64,000 nucleotides of DNA. Source: Acinetobacter sp. ANC 4558. Lineage in GTDB: Bacteria > Pseudomonadota > Gammaproteobacteria > Pseudomonadales > Moraxellaceae. The DNA is taken from contig NZ_NEGH01000005.1 in the NCBI RefSeq assembly GCF_002135375.1, positions 6,753 to 70,752 on the forward strand. The letters are read 5' to 3'. The position numbers and the translations under genes are program-made. Within the stretch, counting starts at the first letter, position 1, and each line of letters begins with the position of its first letter. Under the pieces are notes generated by a model. The model had not been told where the DNA came from and searched no databases. It was given only the letters and a program-made list of their open reading frames with translations. Below, piece after piece: positions 47,089-55,354 of the stretch.

Positions 47089-48423
47089 ATGGATATTCAC
47101 ACTGAACACGGTTCCACGCCTCCTAAAAAACAAAAAATTTATCAAATTCTTTATGTTCAAGTTATTGTTGCCATTGCTCTTGGCATTCTACTTGGACATT
47201 TTTATCCAGATTACGGTGCAAGCTTAAAACCGCTTGGAGATGCCTTTATTAAACTGGTTAAAATGATCATTGCACCAGTGATATTTTTAACAGTGGTTAC
47301 AGGAATTTCTGGCATGCAACATATGGGCGCTGTCGGCCGTGTTGCTGGAAAAGCAATGCTTTATTTCTTCACATTTTCAACACTTGCACTCATTATCGGC
47401 ATGATTGTGGGGAATATAATTCGCCCTGGCGATGGATTAAATATAGACCCGCTCACGCTACATAGTGATAAAGTTACGGAATATGCTGCAAAAGCACATG
47501 ATGCATCTATTGTTGATTTCTTAATGAATATTTTACCTACAACTTTAATCAGCCCACTGGTTTCAGGTGAAATACTTCAAGTTTTATTTGTTGCTATTAT
47601 TTTTGGTTTATCACTGGCAGCTATTGGAGAAAAAGGCAAACCGATTGTTAGTTTTCTCAATAATCTGACGACGCCTGTATTTCACTTAGTCGGTATGCTC
47701 ATGAAATTTGCACCAATTGGTGCTTTCGGTGCGATGGCTTTTACTATTGGAAAGTATGGAATATCGAGCATTGGTAATCTAATGATGCTCATTGCTACCT
47801 TCTATATTACCTCTTTGCTTTTTGTACTGGTTATTTTAGGTCTTGTTGCACGTTATAACGGTTTTTCTATTTTAAATCTTATTCGCTATATCAAAGATGA
47901 GCTATGGCTGGTTTTAGGTACCAGCTCCTCAGAAGCAGCTTTACCGTCGTTAATGCGTAAAATGGAAAAAGCGGGATGTGAAAAATCTGTTGTTGGAATG
48001 GTCATTCCTACTGGTTATTCCTTCAATTTAGATGGAACCAATATCTATATGACAATGGCGGCTCTCTTTATTGCCCAAGCTTGTAATATTGAACTTACGC
48101 TTACACAACAATTTACATTACTCTTGGTTGCAATGATTAGTTCCAAAGGCGCAGCTGGTGTCACAGGTGCAGGTTTTATTACTCTTGCAGCAACCCTATC
48201 CGTCGTTCCATCCGTTCCAATTGCAGGCATGGCATTGATTTTAGGGATTGACCGTTTCATGTCAGAATGTCGTGCACTCACCAACTTAGTAGGTAATGCT
48301 TGTGCGACCATTGTTGTGGCAAAATGGGACAATGCCTTAGATCAAACAACATTTGATCATACAATGAAAAACCCAACACTCTCTACTACCGATATTAACC
48401 CAACGGCAAAACTCGATACTTAA
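47089..48423 (+). CDS. dctA: C4-dicarboxylate:cation symporter DctA
   Basis: 444 residues with eight or more hydrophobic helices and re-entrant loops. DAACS signature stretches are [42 protein letters not shown] (serine-rich hairpin) and [21 protein letters not shown]. This last is typical of DctA rather than GltP. It imports succinate, fumarate and malate with protons or sodium. A strong Shine-Dalgarno AAGGA precedes the ATG. It is alone, with a terminator at 48444-48469. Confidence 0.9.
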   Translation: MDIHTEHGSTPPKKQKIYQILYVQVIVAIALGILLGHFYPDYGASLKPLGDAFIKLVKMIIAPVIFLTVVTGISGMQHMGAVGRVAGKAMLYFFTFSTLALIIGMIVGNIIRPGDGLNIDPLTLHSDKVTEYAAKAHDASIVDFLMNILPTTLISPLVSGEILQVLFVAIIFGLSLAAIGEKGKPIVSFLNNLTTPVFHLVGMLMKFAPIGAFGAMAFTIGKYGISSIGNLMMLIATFYITSLLFVLVILGLVARYNGFSILNLIRYIKDELWLVLGTSSSEAALPSLMRKMEKAGCEKSVVGMVIPTGYSFNLDGTNIYMTMAALFIAQACNIELTLTQQFTLLLVAMISSKGAAGVTGAGFITLAATLSVVPSVPIAGMALILGIDRFMSECRALTNLVGNACATIVVAKWDNALDQTTFDHTMKNPTLSTTDINPTAKLDT

Positions 48424-48443
48424 GTTTATATTTCTGTAAATTC

Positions 48444-48469
48444 AACCGAATGATGCCAATCATTCGGTT
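48444..48469 (+). terminator. Terminator after dctA
   Basis: AACCGAATGAT-GCCA-ATCATTCGGTT, an 11-bp stem with TTT following; the T run is short. Confidence 0.7.
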
Positions 48470-48578
48470 TGAATCATTCAAAATAACAGCTTCATTTTTA
48501 TAAAAAATAAAATACGGTTCTTTTCTTATTTTTTAAATATGGCATATTGGTCATGCTCTATTTATTTGTCTATGAATC

Positions 48579-49580
48579 ATGAATACCAAACGTAACCTCT
48601 ATCAAAATTTTGAACATCCTTTTGCTCAATATATACGTATTATTGGAAAAGGAAAAAATGGTGCTCGCTCATTGACTTATAATGAAGCTTATGACGCATT
48701 TTCTATGATTCTGAAAAATGAAGTTCTTGATGTACAACTTGGTGCATTCTTAATGTTACTTAGAGTTAAAGAGGAATCTGTAGATGAACTGACGGGTTTT
48801 GTGCAAGCAACGAAAGATCAACTCAATTTTCAAACTTTAAATGTCGATTTAGATTGGTCATCTTATGCAGGGAAACGTAAACATTTTCCTTGGTTCATTT
48901 TAGCTGCACTCACCTTAGCTAAAAATGGTTATAACATTGTAATGCATGGTGCATCGGGTCATACCATCAATCGTATTTATACAGAGCAAGTATTAACATT
49001 TTTAGGCTTTCCTATTTGCCAAAATGAAAATGATGTAAGACAACAATTACAAGAGAAAAATTTCGCGTATTTACCGCTATCAGCAATTTCATCTATTTTA
49101 GACGAGCTCATTTCGCTTAGAAATATTATGGGATTACGTTCTCCAATTCATACCTTAGCACGCCTAATTAATCCATTTAATGCAAAAGCAACATTACAAG
49201 CAATTTTCCATCCTGCTTATCGTAGCTCCCATCAACATGCTGCATTTAAATTAGGTTATCAAAATAGTGCTGTAATCAAAGGTGAAGGTGGAGAATTTGA
49301 ACGTAATCCAGATGCTAAAACCTTAATTTGTGGTATTAAAAATGGTGAGTTATATGAACATGAGCTTGCAAAATTAACGGATAATCGGAGCCCAACTGAA
49401 GATCAGTTAGATTTAAATATTTTTAAGGCCGTTTGGGAAGGTCAACAACAGCATGAATATGGTGAAATTGCTGTGATTGAGACCATCGGCATTGCATTAT
49501 ATACCATGAATGTTTGTGCTACATATCATGATGCCATGCAAAAGGCACGGGTGCTCTGGACGACACGATTCTCCCAATAA
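48579..49580 (+). CDS. ybiB: TrpD2/YbiB-type phosphoribosyltransferase-fold protein
   Basis: 333 residues, similar to the 320 of E. coli YbiB. It has the glycosyltransferase family 3 fold of anthranilate phosphoribosyltransferase: an N-terminal helical part (SLTYNEAYDAFSMILKNEV, GAFLMLLRVKEESVDELTGF), then NIVMHGASGHTINRIYTEQVL replacing the usual GTGGD loop, and later KGEGGEFERNPDAKTLI. TrpD2 proteins bind nucleic acids and lack TrpD activity in E. coli. Not part of a trp operon here, consistent with that. Converges with yeaC across a terminator. Confidence 0.88.
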   Translation: MNTKRNLYQNFEHPFAQYIRIIGKGKNGARSLTYNEAYDAFSMILKNEVLDVQLGAFLMLLRVKEESVDELTGFVQATKDQLNFQTLNVDLDWSSYAGKRKHFPWFILAALTLAKNGYNIVMHGASGHTINRIYTEQVLTFLGFPICQNENDVRQQLQEKNFAYLPLSAISSILDELISLRNIMGLRSPIHTLARLINPFNAKATLQAIFHPAYRSSHQHAAFKLGYQNSAVIKGEGGEFERNPDAKTLICGIKNGELYEHELAKLTDNRSPTEDQLDLNIFKAVWEGQQQHEYGEIAVIETIGIALYTMNVCATYHDAMQKARVLWTTRFSQ

Positions 49581-49604
49581 TACGCTTTAACTTAAATCGA
49601 ATAT

Positions 49605-49632
49605 AAAAAAGACACTTTATTGTGTCTTTTTT
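49605..49632. terminator. Bidirectional terminator between ybiB and yeaC
   Basis: AAAAAAGACAC-TTTATT-GTGTCTTTTTT, an 11-bp stem with A and T runs on both sides. Confidence 0.85.
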
Positions 49633-49638
49633 TATAGC

Positions 49639-49905
49639 TTATACAAATCGAATTGGCTTAAACTCTGGCTCTTCAACATGTGAATCACAATGTTCATCTT
49701 CCTCTTTCGTGCCTCGATCAATATAACCACTACGTTCTGTTTCTGGTAAGTTTTTAGCTTCCCAAGTATAGACAGCTTGCATGCATATTTGACGTTGTTC
49801 TGGCGTTAATACAACACCATTCGGCCATTTTCCAATTTCAATTGCAACTTTTAAACGACTCACAATATCAGGATCGAGTACTGCTAGCATTTGTTCAATA
49901 TTCAT
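49639..49905 (-). CDS. yeaC: YeaC family protein (DUF1315)
   Basis: 88 residues. The conserved DUF1315 stretch is MLAVLDPDIVSRLKVAIEIG (about 5-24), then KWPNGVVLTPEQRQICMQAVYTWE. Ends with an acidic, histidine-bearing tail (KEEDEHCDSHVEEP). It starts two bases after the nadK stop, so it is cotranscribed with nadK. Function unknown in the family. Confidence 0.9.
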   Translation of the reverse strand: MNIEQMLAVLDPDIVSRLKVAIEIGKWPNGVVLTPEQRQICMQAVYTWEAKNLPETERSGYIDRGTKEEDEHCDSHVEEPEFKPIRFV

Positions 49906-49907
49906 GA

Positions 49908-50831
49908 TTAATCCTGTTGCTGTAAAGATTCAAAATCTTGATTCCAACCAAGCTTTGTACGGCATGCCATATAAAAATCATAGCCTGGTGGGTGTAGTAA
50001 ATTAAGTTTATAAGGATGTTTACGTATATGCAAACTATCACCAACACTTAATGAAACACTATGCTGACCGTCTGCACTCACCATAGGCAACACTCGATTT
50101 TCACGAATGGCAATTTTAATTTCACTTTGACCACCCACCACAATCGGTCGAGATGATAACGTATGAGGATGCATGGGCACTAATGCAATGGCATCCATAC
50201 CTGGATGTAAAATTGGACCACCACCAGAAAGTGCATAAGCAGTTGAACCTGTTGGGGTTGAAACAATTAAACCATCGCTATGTTGTCTATACACATACTG
50301 TCCATCAATATGTAAATCAAAATCGATCATATGAACCGATTTACCCGAATGCAAAACAACATCATTGAGTGCGACTGCTTCGTAAATGATTTCGCCTTTA
50401 GATCGAATTTCCATCTCTAATAAGAAACGACGATCTAATTGAAACTGCCCTTGTAAAACTTGATCAAGTTTAAAAATAACTTCTGTGGGTTTGATATCCG
50501 TTAAAAAGCCTAAACGGCCACGGTTAACACCAACAACTGGCGTATTATATTTAACCAATGCTCTTGCAGCATGCAAGAGTGAACCATCACCACCGACCAC
50601 AATAACAAGATCGACAACCTCACCTAATAAAGCGCGGCTCACCGTTTGAGTATTTTTATAAGGAACTAATTCAGCGGTTTCTGCATCAAAAATTGGATGT
50701 AATCCAAGACTTAACACATGATCATGAATAAGATTTAAAGTTTCAACAACTGACGACTTGCCAGGACGACCAATCAGTCCAATGTTTCGAAAGTTTTTAT
50801 GTGAAATTTGCACCTGCGATATCGCTCCCAT
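49908..50831 (-). CDS. nadK: NAD kinase
   Basis: 307 residues, E. coli NadK 292. It phosphorylates NAD to NADP with ATP. The catalytic GGDG is at 80-83 in VIVVGGDGSLLHAARAL, the second motif is SDGLIVSTPTGSTAYALSGGGPI, and the C-terminal region ends with GYDFYMACRTKLGW. Promoter side upstream is short, about 170 bases from the divergent mrcB. Confidence 0.97.
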   Translation of the reverse strand: MGAISQVQISHKNFRNIGLIGRPGKSSVVETLNLIHDHVLSLGLHPIFDAETAELVPYKNTQTVSRALLGEVVDLVIVVGGDGSLLHAARALVKYNTPVVGVNRGRLGFLTDIKPTEVIFKLDQVLQGQFQLDRRFLLEMEIRSKGEIIYEAVALNDVVLHSGKSVHMIDFDLHIDGQYVYRQHSDGLIVSTPTGSTAYALSGGGPILHPGMDAIALVPMHPHTLSSRPIVVGGQSEIKIAIRENRVLPMVSADGQHSVSLSVGDSLHIRKHPYKLNLLHPPGYDFYMACRTKLGWNQDFESLQQQD

Positions 50832-51000
50832 ACGATTCGTTACATATCATATCATCAACTATGAATATTTTAATAATTTTAAAATACATGAAAAAGGATA
50901 TTTTCATTTTTTCTTCTTTAAATATTCACAGATTAAATATTGCAAAAAAGTAAAAAGCTTCGCATGATTAGCAAGTATATTTAGGAATTAATTAATTTAT

Positions 51001-53400
51001 ATGAAGTATGAACGTGGTATCGGTTTATTCGCACTTCTTTTTTGTATTATTGTGATTGGTGCATTTGTCGCATTTAGTATCTATTTAATTCGAATGGACA
51101 ATATTGTACGTGACAAATTTGAAGGAAAACGCTGGGACATTCCTGCTAAAGTTTTTGCTCGCCCATTAGAAATATTTAATAATGCATCAATCAGCCAAGC
51201 AGACCTACTCGAAGAGTTAAAACTACTCGGTTATAAAAGCTCAGATAACTATACAAAAACTGGGCATTATTTATCGACGGGTAATACCGTTTATGTTCAT
51301 ACACGTGGTTTCGATTTTGGCGATAGTGTTGACCCTGAACAAATTCTAAAAGTATCGTTTACCGATGATCGCGTTTCAGATGTCAGTGCAACAAAACCAT
51401 CTTCAACAGGTATTGCTCGACTTGAACCGATGTTGGTGGGTGGAATTTATCCTCAACACAATGAAGACCGCGTTCTTATTAAATTAAACAAAGTTCCTAA
51501 ACCACTCATTGAAGCACTCATTTCGACCGAAGATCGTAATTTTTATAGTCATCATGGGATTTCTTTTCGTGGAACTGCCCGTGCAATTGTGAGTAATGTG
51601 ACGGGTGGAAAACGACAAGGGGGTTCAACATTAACTCAGCAATTGGTTAAAAACTTCTATTTAACGCCTGAACGAACCTTAAAACGTAAAGTTAATGAAG
51701 CATTAATGTCTGTTTTGGTTGACTTTCATTATTCTAAAAATGAAATTTTAGAAGCTTATTTAAATGAAGTTAACTTAGGACAAAGTGGTAATTACTCTAT
51801 TAATGGTTACGGTCTTGCTTCCCAATTTTACTTTGGTTTACCGCTTCAAGAGCTCAATATTGCCCAACAAGCCTTTCTTGTTGGTTTAGTTCAAGGTCCT
51901 TCGTTATATAATCCATGGCGCAATCCTGAAAGTGCGCTGAAACGTCGTAATATTGTATTAAACAATATGATGGTGATGGGCTATCTAACACCTGAACAAT
52001 ATGACTTAGAGTCTGCACGCCCACTTGGTGTGGTTAAAAAACCAGCTCTTGCTGCTGCTCGCTTCCCAGACTTTTTAGATGTTGTCCGTCGTCAACTCAG
52101 AAGTGAATATCAAGAAAGTGATTTAACCAATCAAGGGCTTCGTATCTTTACAACTCTTGACCCTGTTGCTCAAATCAAAGTTCAAGATACATTTAAAGCA
52201 TCAGTGAATAGACTTTCTAAATCTAATCCTAAGCGCTTACAAGACCTCCAAGGTGCAGTCGTGATTGTTCACCCTGAGAATGGCGAACTTGTTGCAGTTG
52301 TCGGCTCAACTCAAGACTTCACTGGTTTTAACCGTGCATTAGATGCAAGACGTCAAGTCGGTTCTTTACTCAAACCCGTGATCTATCTCACTGCCATTGA
52401 ATCTGGTCGATACACGTGGGCATCCCCGATCACCGATAGCGCAATTTCAATTCCTTCTGGTGGAAAAGATTGGACACCGAAAAATTATAGTGGTCGTGAA
52501 TATGGCACTGTCCCAATGGTACAAGCTTTAGCAAACTCATATAACCTTTCTGCTGTTCGTTTAGGACAAGAATTTGGGTTATTGGCTTTTAAAAATCAGC
52601 TGATTAAACTTGGAGTTAATAGCAATAACATTCCTAACTATCCTTCTAGCTTCTTAGGTGCAGTTGATTTAACACCGATTGAAATGGCAGGAATTTATGG
52701 AAACTTTGCAACTGGTGGTTTTAAATATCCAACGAAAGCAATCCGTTCAGTCGTAGATTCAAATGGTCGTGTATTAGATCATTATGGCTTAACCGTACAA
52801 CAAACGATTGATCCTTCATCAGCCTACATTTTGAATTATGGATTACAACAAGTTATGGCATCAGGAACCGGGCGTTCTGCATACAACACCCTCCCTACAA
52901 GCCTAAACTTAGCAGGTAAATCGGGTACCACAAATGATACTCGTGACTCTTGGTTTGCAGGTTATTCTGGGAATTACGTTGCTGTCGTTTGGCTAGGCTT
53001 GGACAATAACGCTGTTACGGGGCTTACTGGCTCATCTGGTGCATTACCTGTTTGGAGTAATGTCATGAAACAACTTAGACAAAAACCAGTCAACTTACGC
53101 CAACCAGACAACGTTCAATGGCATTGGATGGACACACATACCGGTTATTTATCTGCACAAGGTTGTAATGGTGCAATTCGTATCCCACTGCTTGACTCTC
53201 AAATACCGCGTAGTGCAACCGAATGTGGTTTACCAAACTATCATGTTGAGCCCGCATCTGAAGCTGTCGATCCAAACATGCTCGATCAAACAGATCCGAT
53301 CGAAAACTATATCAATGAAACTGAACGTAATGATATTAGTCGTGGACAAATTATTTCACTGAACAAAACTTTAAATATATCGAATAAAACTTATGGTTAA
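51001..53400 (+). CDS. mrcB: Bifunctional penicillin-binding protein 1B
   Basis: 799 residues, class A PBP. A short cytoplasmic tail, one transmembrane helix (FALLFCIIVIGAFVAFSIYLI, about 10-30) and a UB2H-like region (about 60-140) come first. The glycosyltransferase domain has E177 in STEDRNFYSHHGISFRG and RQGGSTLTQQLVKNF; the transpeptidase has SLLK at 455-458, SYN at 513-515 and KSG at 640-642. It polymerises and crosslinks peptidoglycan at the inner membrane. The UB2H region is where lipoprotein activators bind in E. coli; the next gene, overlapping by 8 bases, encodes a lipoprotein. Confidence 0.97.
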   Translation: MKYERGIGLFALLFCIIVIGAFVAFSIYLIRMDNIVRDKFEGKRWDIPAKVFARPLEIFNNASISQADLLEELKLLGYKSSDNYTKTGHYLSTGNTVYVHTRGFDFGDSVDPEQILKVSFTDDRVSDVSATKPSSTGIARLEPMLVGGIYPQHNEDRVLIKLNKVPKPLIEALISTEDRNFYSHHGISFRGTARAIVSNVTGGKRQGGSTLTQQLVKNFYLTPERTLKRKVNEALMSVLVDFHYSKNEILEAYLNEVNLGQSGNYSINGYGLASQFYFGLPLQELNIAQQAFLVGLVQGPSLYNPWRNPESALKRRNIVLNNMMVMGYLTPEQYDLESARPLGVVKKPALAAARFPDFLDVVRRQLRSEYQESDLTNQGLRIFTTLDPVAQIKVQDTFKASVNRLSKSNPKRLQDLQGAVVIVHPENGELVAVVGSTQDFTGFNRALDARRQVGSLLKPVIYLTAIESGRYTWASPITDSAISIPSGGKDWTPKNYSGREYGTVPMVQALANSYNLSAVRLGQEFGLLAFKNQLIKLGVNSNNIPNYPSSFLGAVDLTPIEMAGIYGNFATGGFKYPTKAIRSVVDSNGRVLDHYGLTVQQTIDPSSAYILNYGLQQVMASGTGRSAYNTLPTSLNLAGKSGTTNDTRDSWFAGYSGNYVAVVWLGLDNNAVTGLTGSSGALPVWSNVMKQLRQKPVNLRQPDNVQWHWMDTHTGYLSAQGCNGAIRIPLLDSQIPRSATECGLPNYHVEPASEAVDPNMLDQTDPIENYINETERNDISRGQIISLNKTLNISNKTYG

Positions 53401-53914
53401 AATTTCACTCATATCATTTTTATTACTGGGTTTGGTTGGCTGTATTAGCCAACCTCAGCCAATCATTGAACCGCCTAAAGTAATTCCTCACCCCCCAAGT
53501 ATTGCAAAAGAGATACATACACCAACGGGTGTCGTGATTAAACCTTATGAGCAAGAGGAAATTAAACGTCAACAAATGCCGCCAAAACCGCATGTCGAGC
53601 AAAGAATTGTCATCCCTCAACAGAAAAATGAGCAAAAATTTAATGATGGTAGTCAATTGCCCGCTTTTAAAAATTTAATTCAACAAGCAGAAATCGCAAT
53701 TCAACACAATCAAATTTCACAAGCAGAAGGTTTTGCCTTACAAGCGCAAAGGCTTGCGCCACAAACTGCACAAACGTATTTAACTTTATCAAAAATCTCT
53801 TTGGCTAAAAATGATAAAGTAAATGCGCTTTCCTTCGCACAGCGTGGCCTCAGCTTTACACCAAATGAAAATTTGAAAAAACAACTCAACCAAATTATTC
53901 GGCAAACCCAATAA
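53393..53914 (+). CDS. TPR-like outer-membrane lipoprotein, candidate PBP1b activator (LpoP-like)
   Basis: 173 residues. Signal with lipobox LVGC gives C17 as the acylated residue. A proline-rich linker (QPQPIIEPPKVIPHPPSIAK) leads to a TPR-like helical C-terminus (about 90-173, with AEIAIQHNQISQAEGFALQAQ and ALSFAQRGLSFTP). Such a long linker would let the domain reach the inner-membrane enzyme. It overlaps mrcB by 8 bases. Pseudomonas LpoP is a TPR lipoprotein encoded beside PBP1b and activates it, so this is a strong candidate for the same role; LpoP name by analogy, not shown. Confidence 0.75.
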   Translation: MVKISLISFLLLGLVGCISQPQPIIEPPKVIPHPPSIAKEIHTPTGVVIKPYEQEEIKRQQMPPKPHVEQRIVIPQQKNEQKFNDGSQLPAFKNLIQQAEIAIQHNQISQAEGFALQAQRLAPQTAQTYLTLSKISLAKNDKVNALSFAQRGLSFTPNENLKKQLNQIIRQTQ

Positions 53915-53955
53915 ACACATACCGTAGATTCGAACGCTTATTCATACGTTTTGAC

Positions 53956-53995
53956 ATGCCTAGGTTCAATAGATTATTCAATTGAACCTAGGCAT
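53956..53995. terminator. Bidirectional terminator after the lipoprotein gene
   Basis: A perfect 15-bp stem ATGCCTAGGTTCAAT/ATTGAACCTAGGCAT with a 10-base loop, between converging genes; T run on the plus-strand right side (ATTTT). Confidence 0.85.
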
Positions 53996-53998
53996 ATT

Positions 53999-54898
53999 TT
54001 ACATATGGCGAATACCCGCAATTCCATAAGCATAATGTTGTATTGCAGTTGCTAAATCTGTTGATTTTAAACCACCAAGTGCAAAAATTGCTAAATCAGA
54101 TTGTTCTGCCAATTTTGAAAATACTGACCACCCCATTCCTTGTACATCTGGATGAGAGTCTGTTGCTAAAATTGGGCTTAAAAAGGCAGCACTGCAACCC
54201 ATTCGTTGTGCATTGTCCAAACTATCGCGATCATGGCAAGATGCGATATAGGTGATGCCTAGCTGTAAATCTGCTTGCTTAAGCTGCATCACTTGATGAT
54301 GTTTAAGTTGCACAATCTTCATCATTTTCTGTTGTAATTCTGATAGCGTATTCCATATATCAATATTTACAATAACGCGTGAAAGTAAATTTGGGCTATA
54401 ACCTGCTAGGAGTGCGCTGTATATCTCGTCTTGCGCTGGCCGCCAATAAAAATATTGATGATCTTGTAAGGTATTTAACTGAGATAAATCCTCAGATATT
54501 TTTATTTTTTTAAGCAAATTTAATCGTTTGACAATATTTTTATTGGCTTTAGGAAAATTTAAATCTTGCAACTCTTCACGGCGATACCATGACCATGGTT
54601 GTTTAATATGCGCTAAGTGGTCTGCATGCACATAAGCTAGAAAAAAATGTAGATTAACCACAATATCTTCATATTCATGGCGAATAAAATCAAAATTAAA
54701 ATAATGTTCTAGATCAATGCCTACTTCTTCCAGTACTTCACGACGGCAAGCTTTTAAAGGCGTCTCCTCAGCATCAACTTTACCACCAGGAAATTCATAC
54801 TTATTCCCTTGATGCTGTTCAGCTTTTCTCCATCCCACCAAAACTTTAGATTGATGAATTAAAATTGCAATCGAGACATGTATATCTGGTTTAGCCAT
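53999..54898 (-). CDS. mutT: Nudix hydrolase (MutT-like) fused to ThiE/TMP-synthase-like domain
   Basis: 299 residues. The Nudix box fills 38-61: GGKVDAEETPLKACRREVLE then EVGI, fitting GX5EX7REUXEEXGU. In MutT it hydrolyses 8-oxo-dGTP to keep it out of DNA. The C-terminal half (about 150-299) resembles thiamine-phosphate synthase (LLSRVIVNIDIW, MQLKQADLQLGITYIASCHD, GCSAAFLSPILATDSHPD, FALGGLKSTDLATAIQHY). This fusion is known in Pseudomonas and Acinetobacter; the ThiE-like half may bind a product or be inert. A separate thiE exists at 28772-29392, so thiamine synthesis does not depend on it. Confidence 0.88.
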   Translation of the reverse strand: MAKPDIHVSIAILIHQSKVLVGWRKAEQHQGNKYEFPGGKVDAEETPLKACRREVLEEVGIDLEHYFNFDFIRHEYEDIVVNLHFFLAYVHADHLAHIKQPWSWYRREELQDLNFPKANKNIVKRLNLLKKIKISEDLSQLNTLQDHQYFYWRPAQDEIYSALLAGYSPNLLSRVIVNIDIWNTLSELQQKMMKIVQLKHHQVMQLKQADLQLGITYIASCHDRDSLDNAQRMGCSAAFLSPILATDSHPDVQGMGWSVFSKLAEQSDLAIFALGGLKSTDLATAIQHYAYGIAGIRHM

Positions 54899-54971
54899 GA
54901 TCTTTCCATTTACCGATGAATGTCCTAGTGTATGCTAATTATATTTTTTTATAAAATGTATAAATATTTTA

Positions 54972-55005
54972 TTGACAGCCCTATTCGATAATGATTATCA
55001 TTTAA
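54972..55005 (+). promoter_or_regulatory. hemP promoter with overlapping Fur box
   Basis: TTGACA (54972-54977) is a consensus -35; a -10 lies around 54995-55000 (spacing near 17). GATAATGATTATCATTTAA (54987-55005) matches 15 of 19 Fur consensus positions and covers the -10 region, so Fur-Fe2+ should block transcription. Confidence 0.85.
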
Positions 55006-55039
55006 GTCGTTCAGATAATTACACCACGGAGTCCATCAA

Positions 55040-55207
55040 ATGAACGCACCTTTTAGCTTATTCACACGTAACGAAGTCGCTCACTCTCTCCCTATGTTAC
55101 ATTCGAATAATCTCTTTGCATTAGGAAGAGAAATTCGCATCATGCACGCTGGAGAGGAATACCGCCTACGCCTTACACGCAACAATCGCTTAATACTTAC
55201 AAAATAA
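55040..55207 (+). CDS. hemP: HemP-family hemin uptake protein
   Basis: 55 residues, too short for many gene finders: MNAPFSLFTRNEVAHSLPML at the start, then FALGREIRIMHAGEEYRLRLT and the C-terminal RNNRLILTK. The GREIRIxHxGxxYRLRxTRxxKLILTK pattern is the HemP family. HemP is linked to heme uptake and iron control in Burkholderia and others. A Fur box sits on its promoter, and a hairpin terminator follows, so it is a complete one-gene unit. No heme receptor or heme-degrading gene is next to it, which is unusual. A reading frame on the other strand covers most of it but is a shadow. Confidence 0.88.
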   Translation: MNAPFSLFTRNEVAHSLPMLHSNNLFALGREIRIMHAGEEYRLRLTRNNRLILTK

Positions 55208-55238
55208 ATTATCACTTTAAAATTATAATCGTGGGCAC

Positions 55239-55266
55239 AAGCAGTATTTAATGATACTGCTTTTTT
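55239..55266 (+). terminator. hemP terminator
   Basis: AGCAGTAT-TTAATG-ATACTGCT followed by TTTTT, 32 bases after the hemP stop. Confidence 0.88.
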
Positions 55267-55354
55267 CTCTTCATCCAATATAACGTTAAGTACACCATTC
55301 AATTGAATGCAGTCTAATATGATTCAGCAAATCAATAAAAATTAAACTAGAAAA

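Noticed and set aside
55081..55302. 73-codon ORF opposite hemP
   Set aside because: It is a shadow of the HemP coding frame and its terminator; it has no motif, whereas the plus strand has a Fur box, start, family pattern and terminator.
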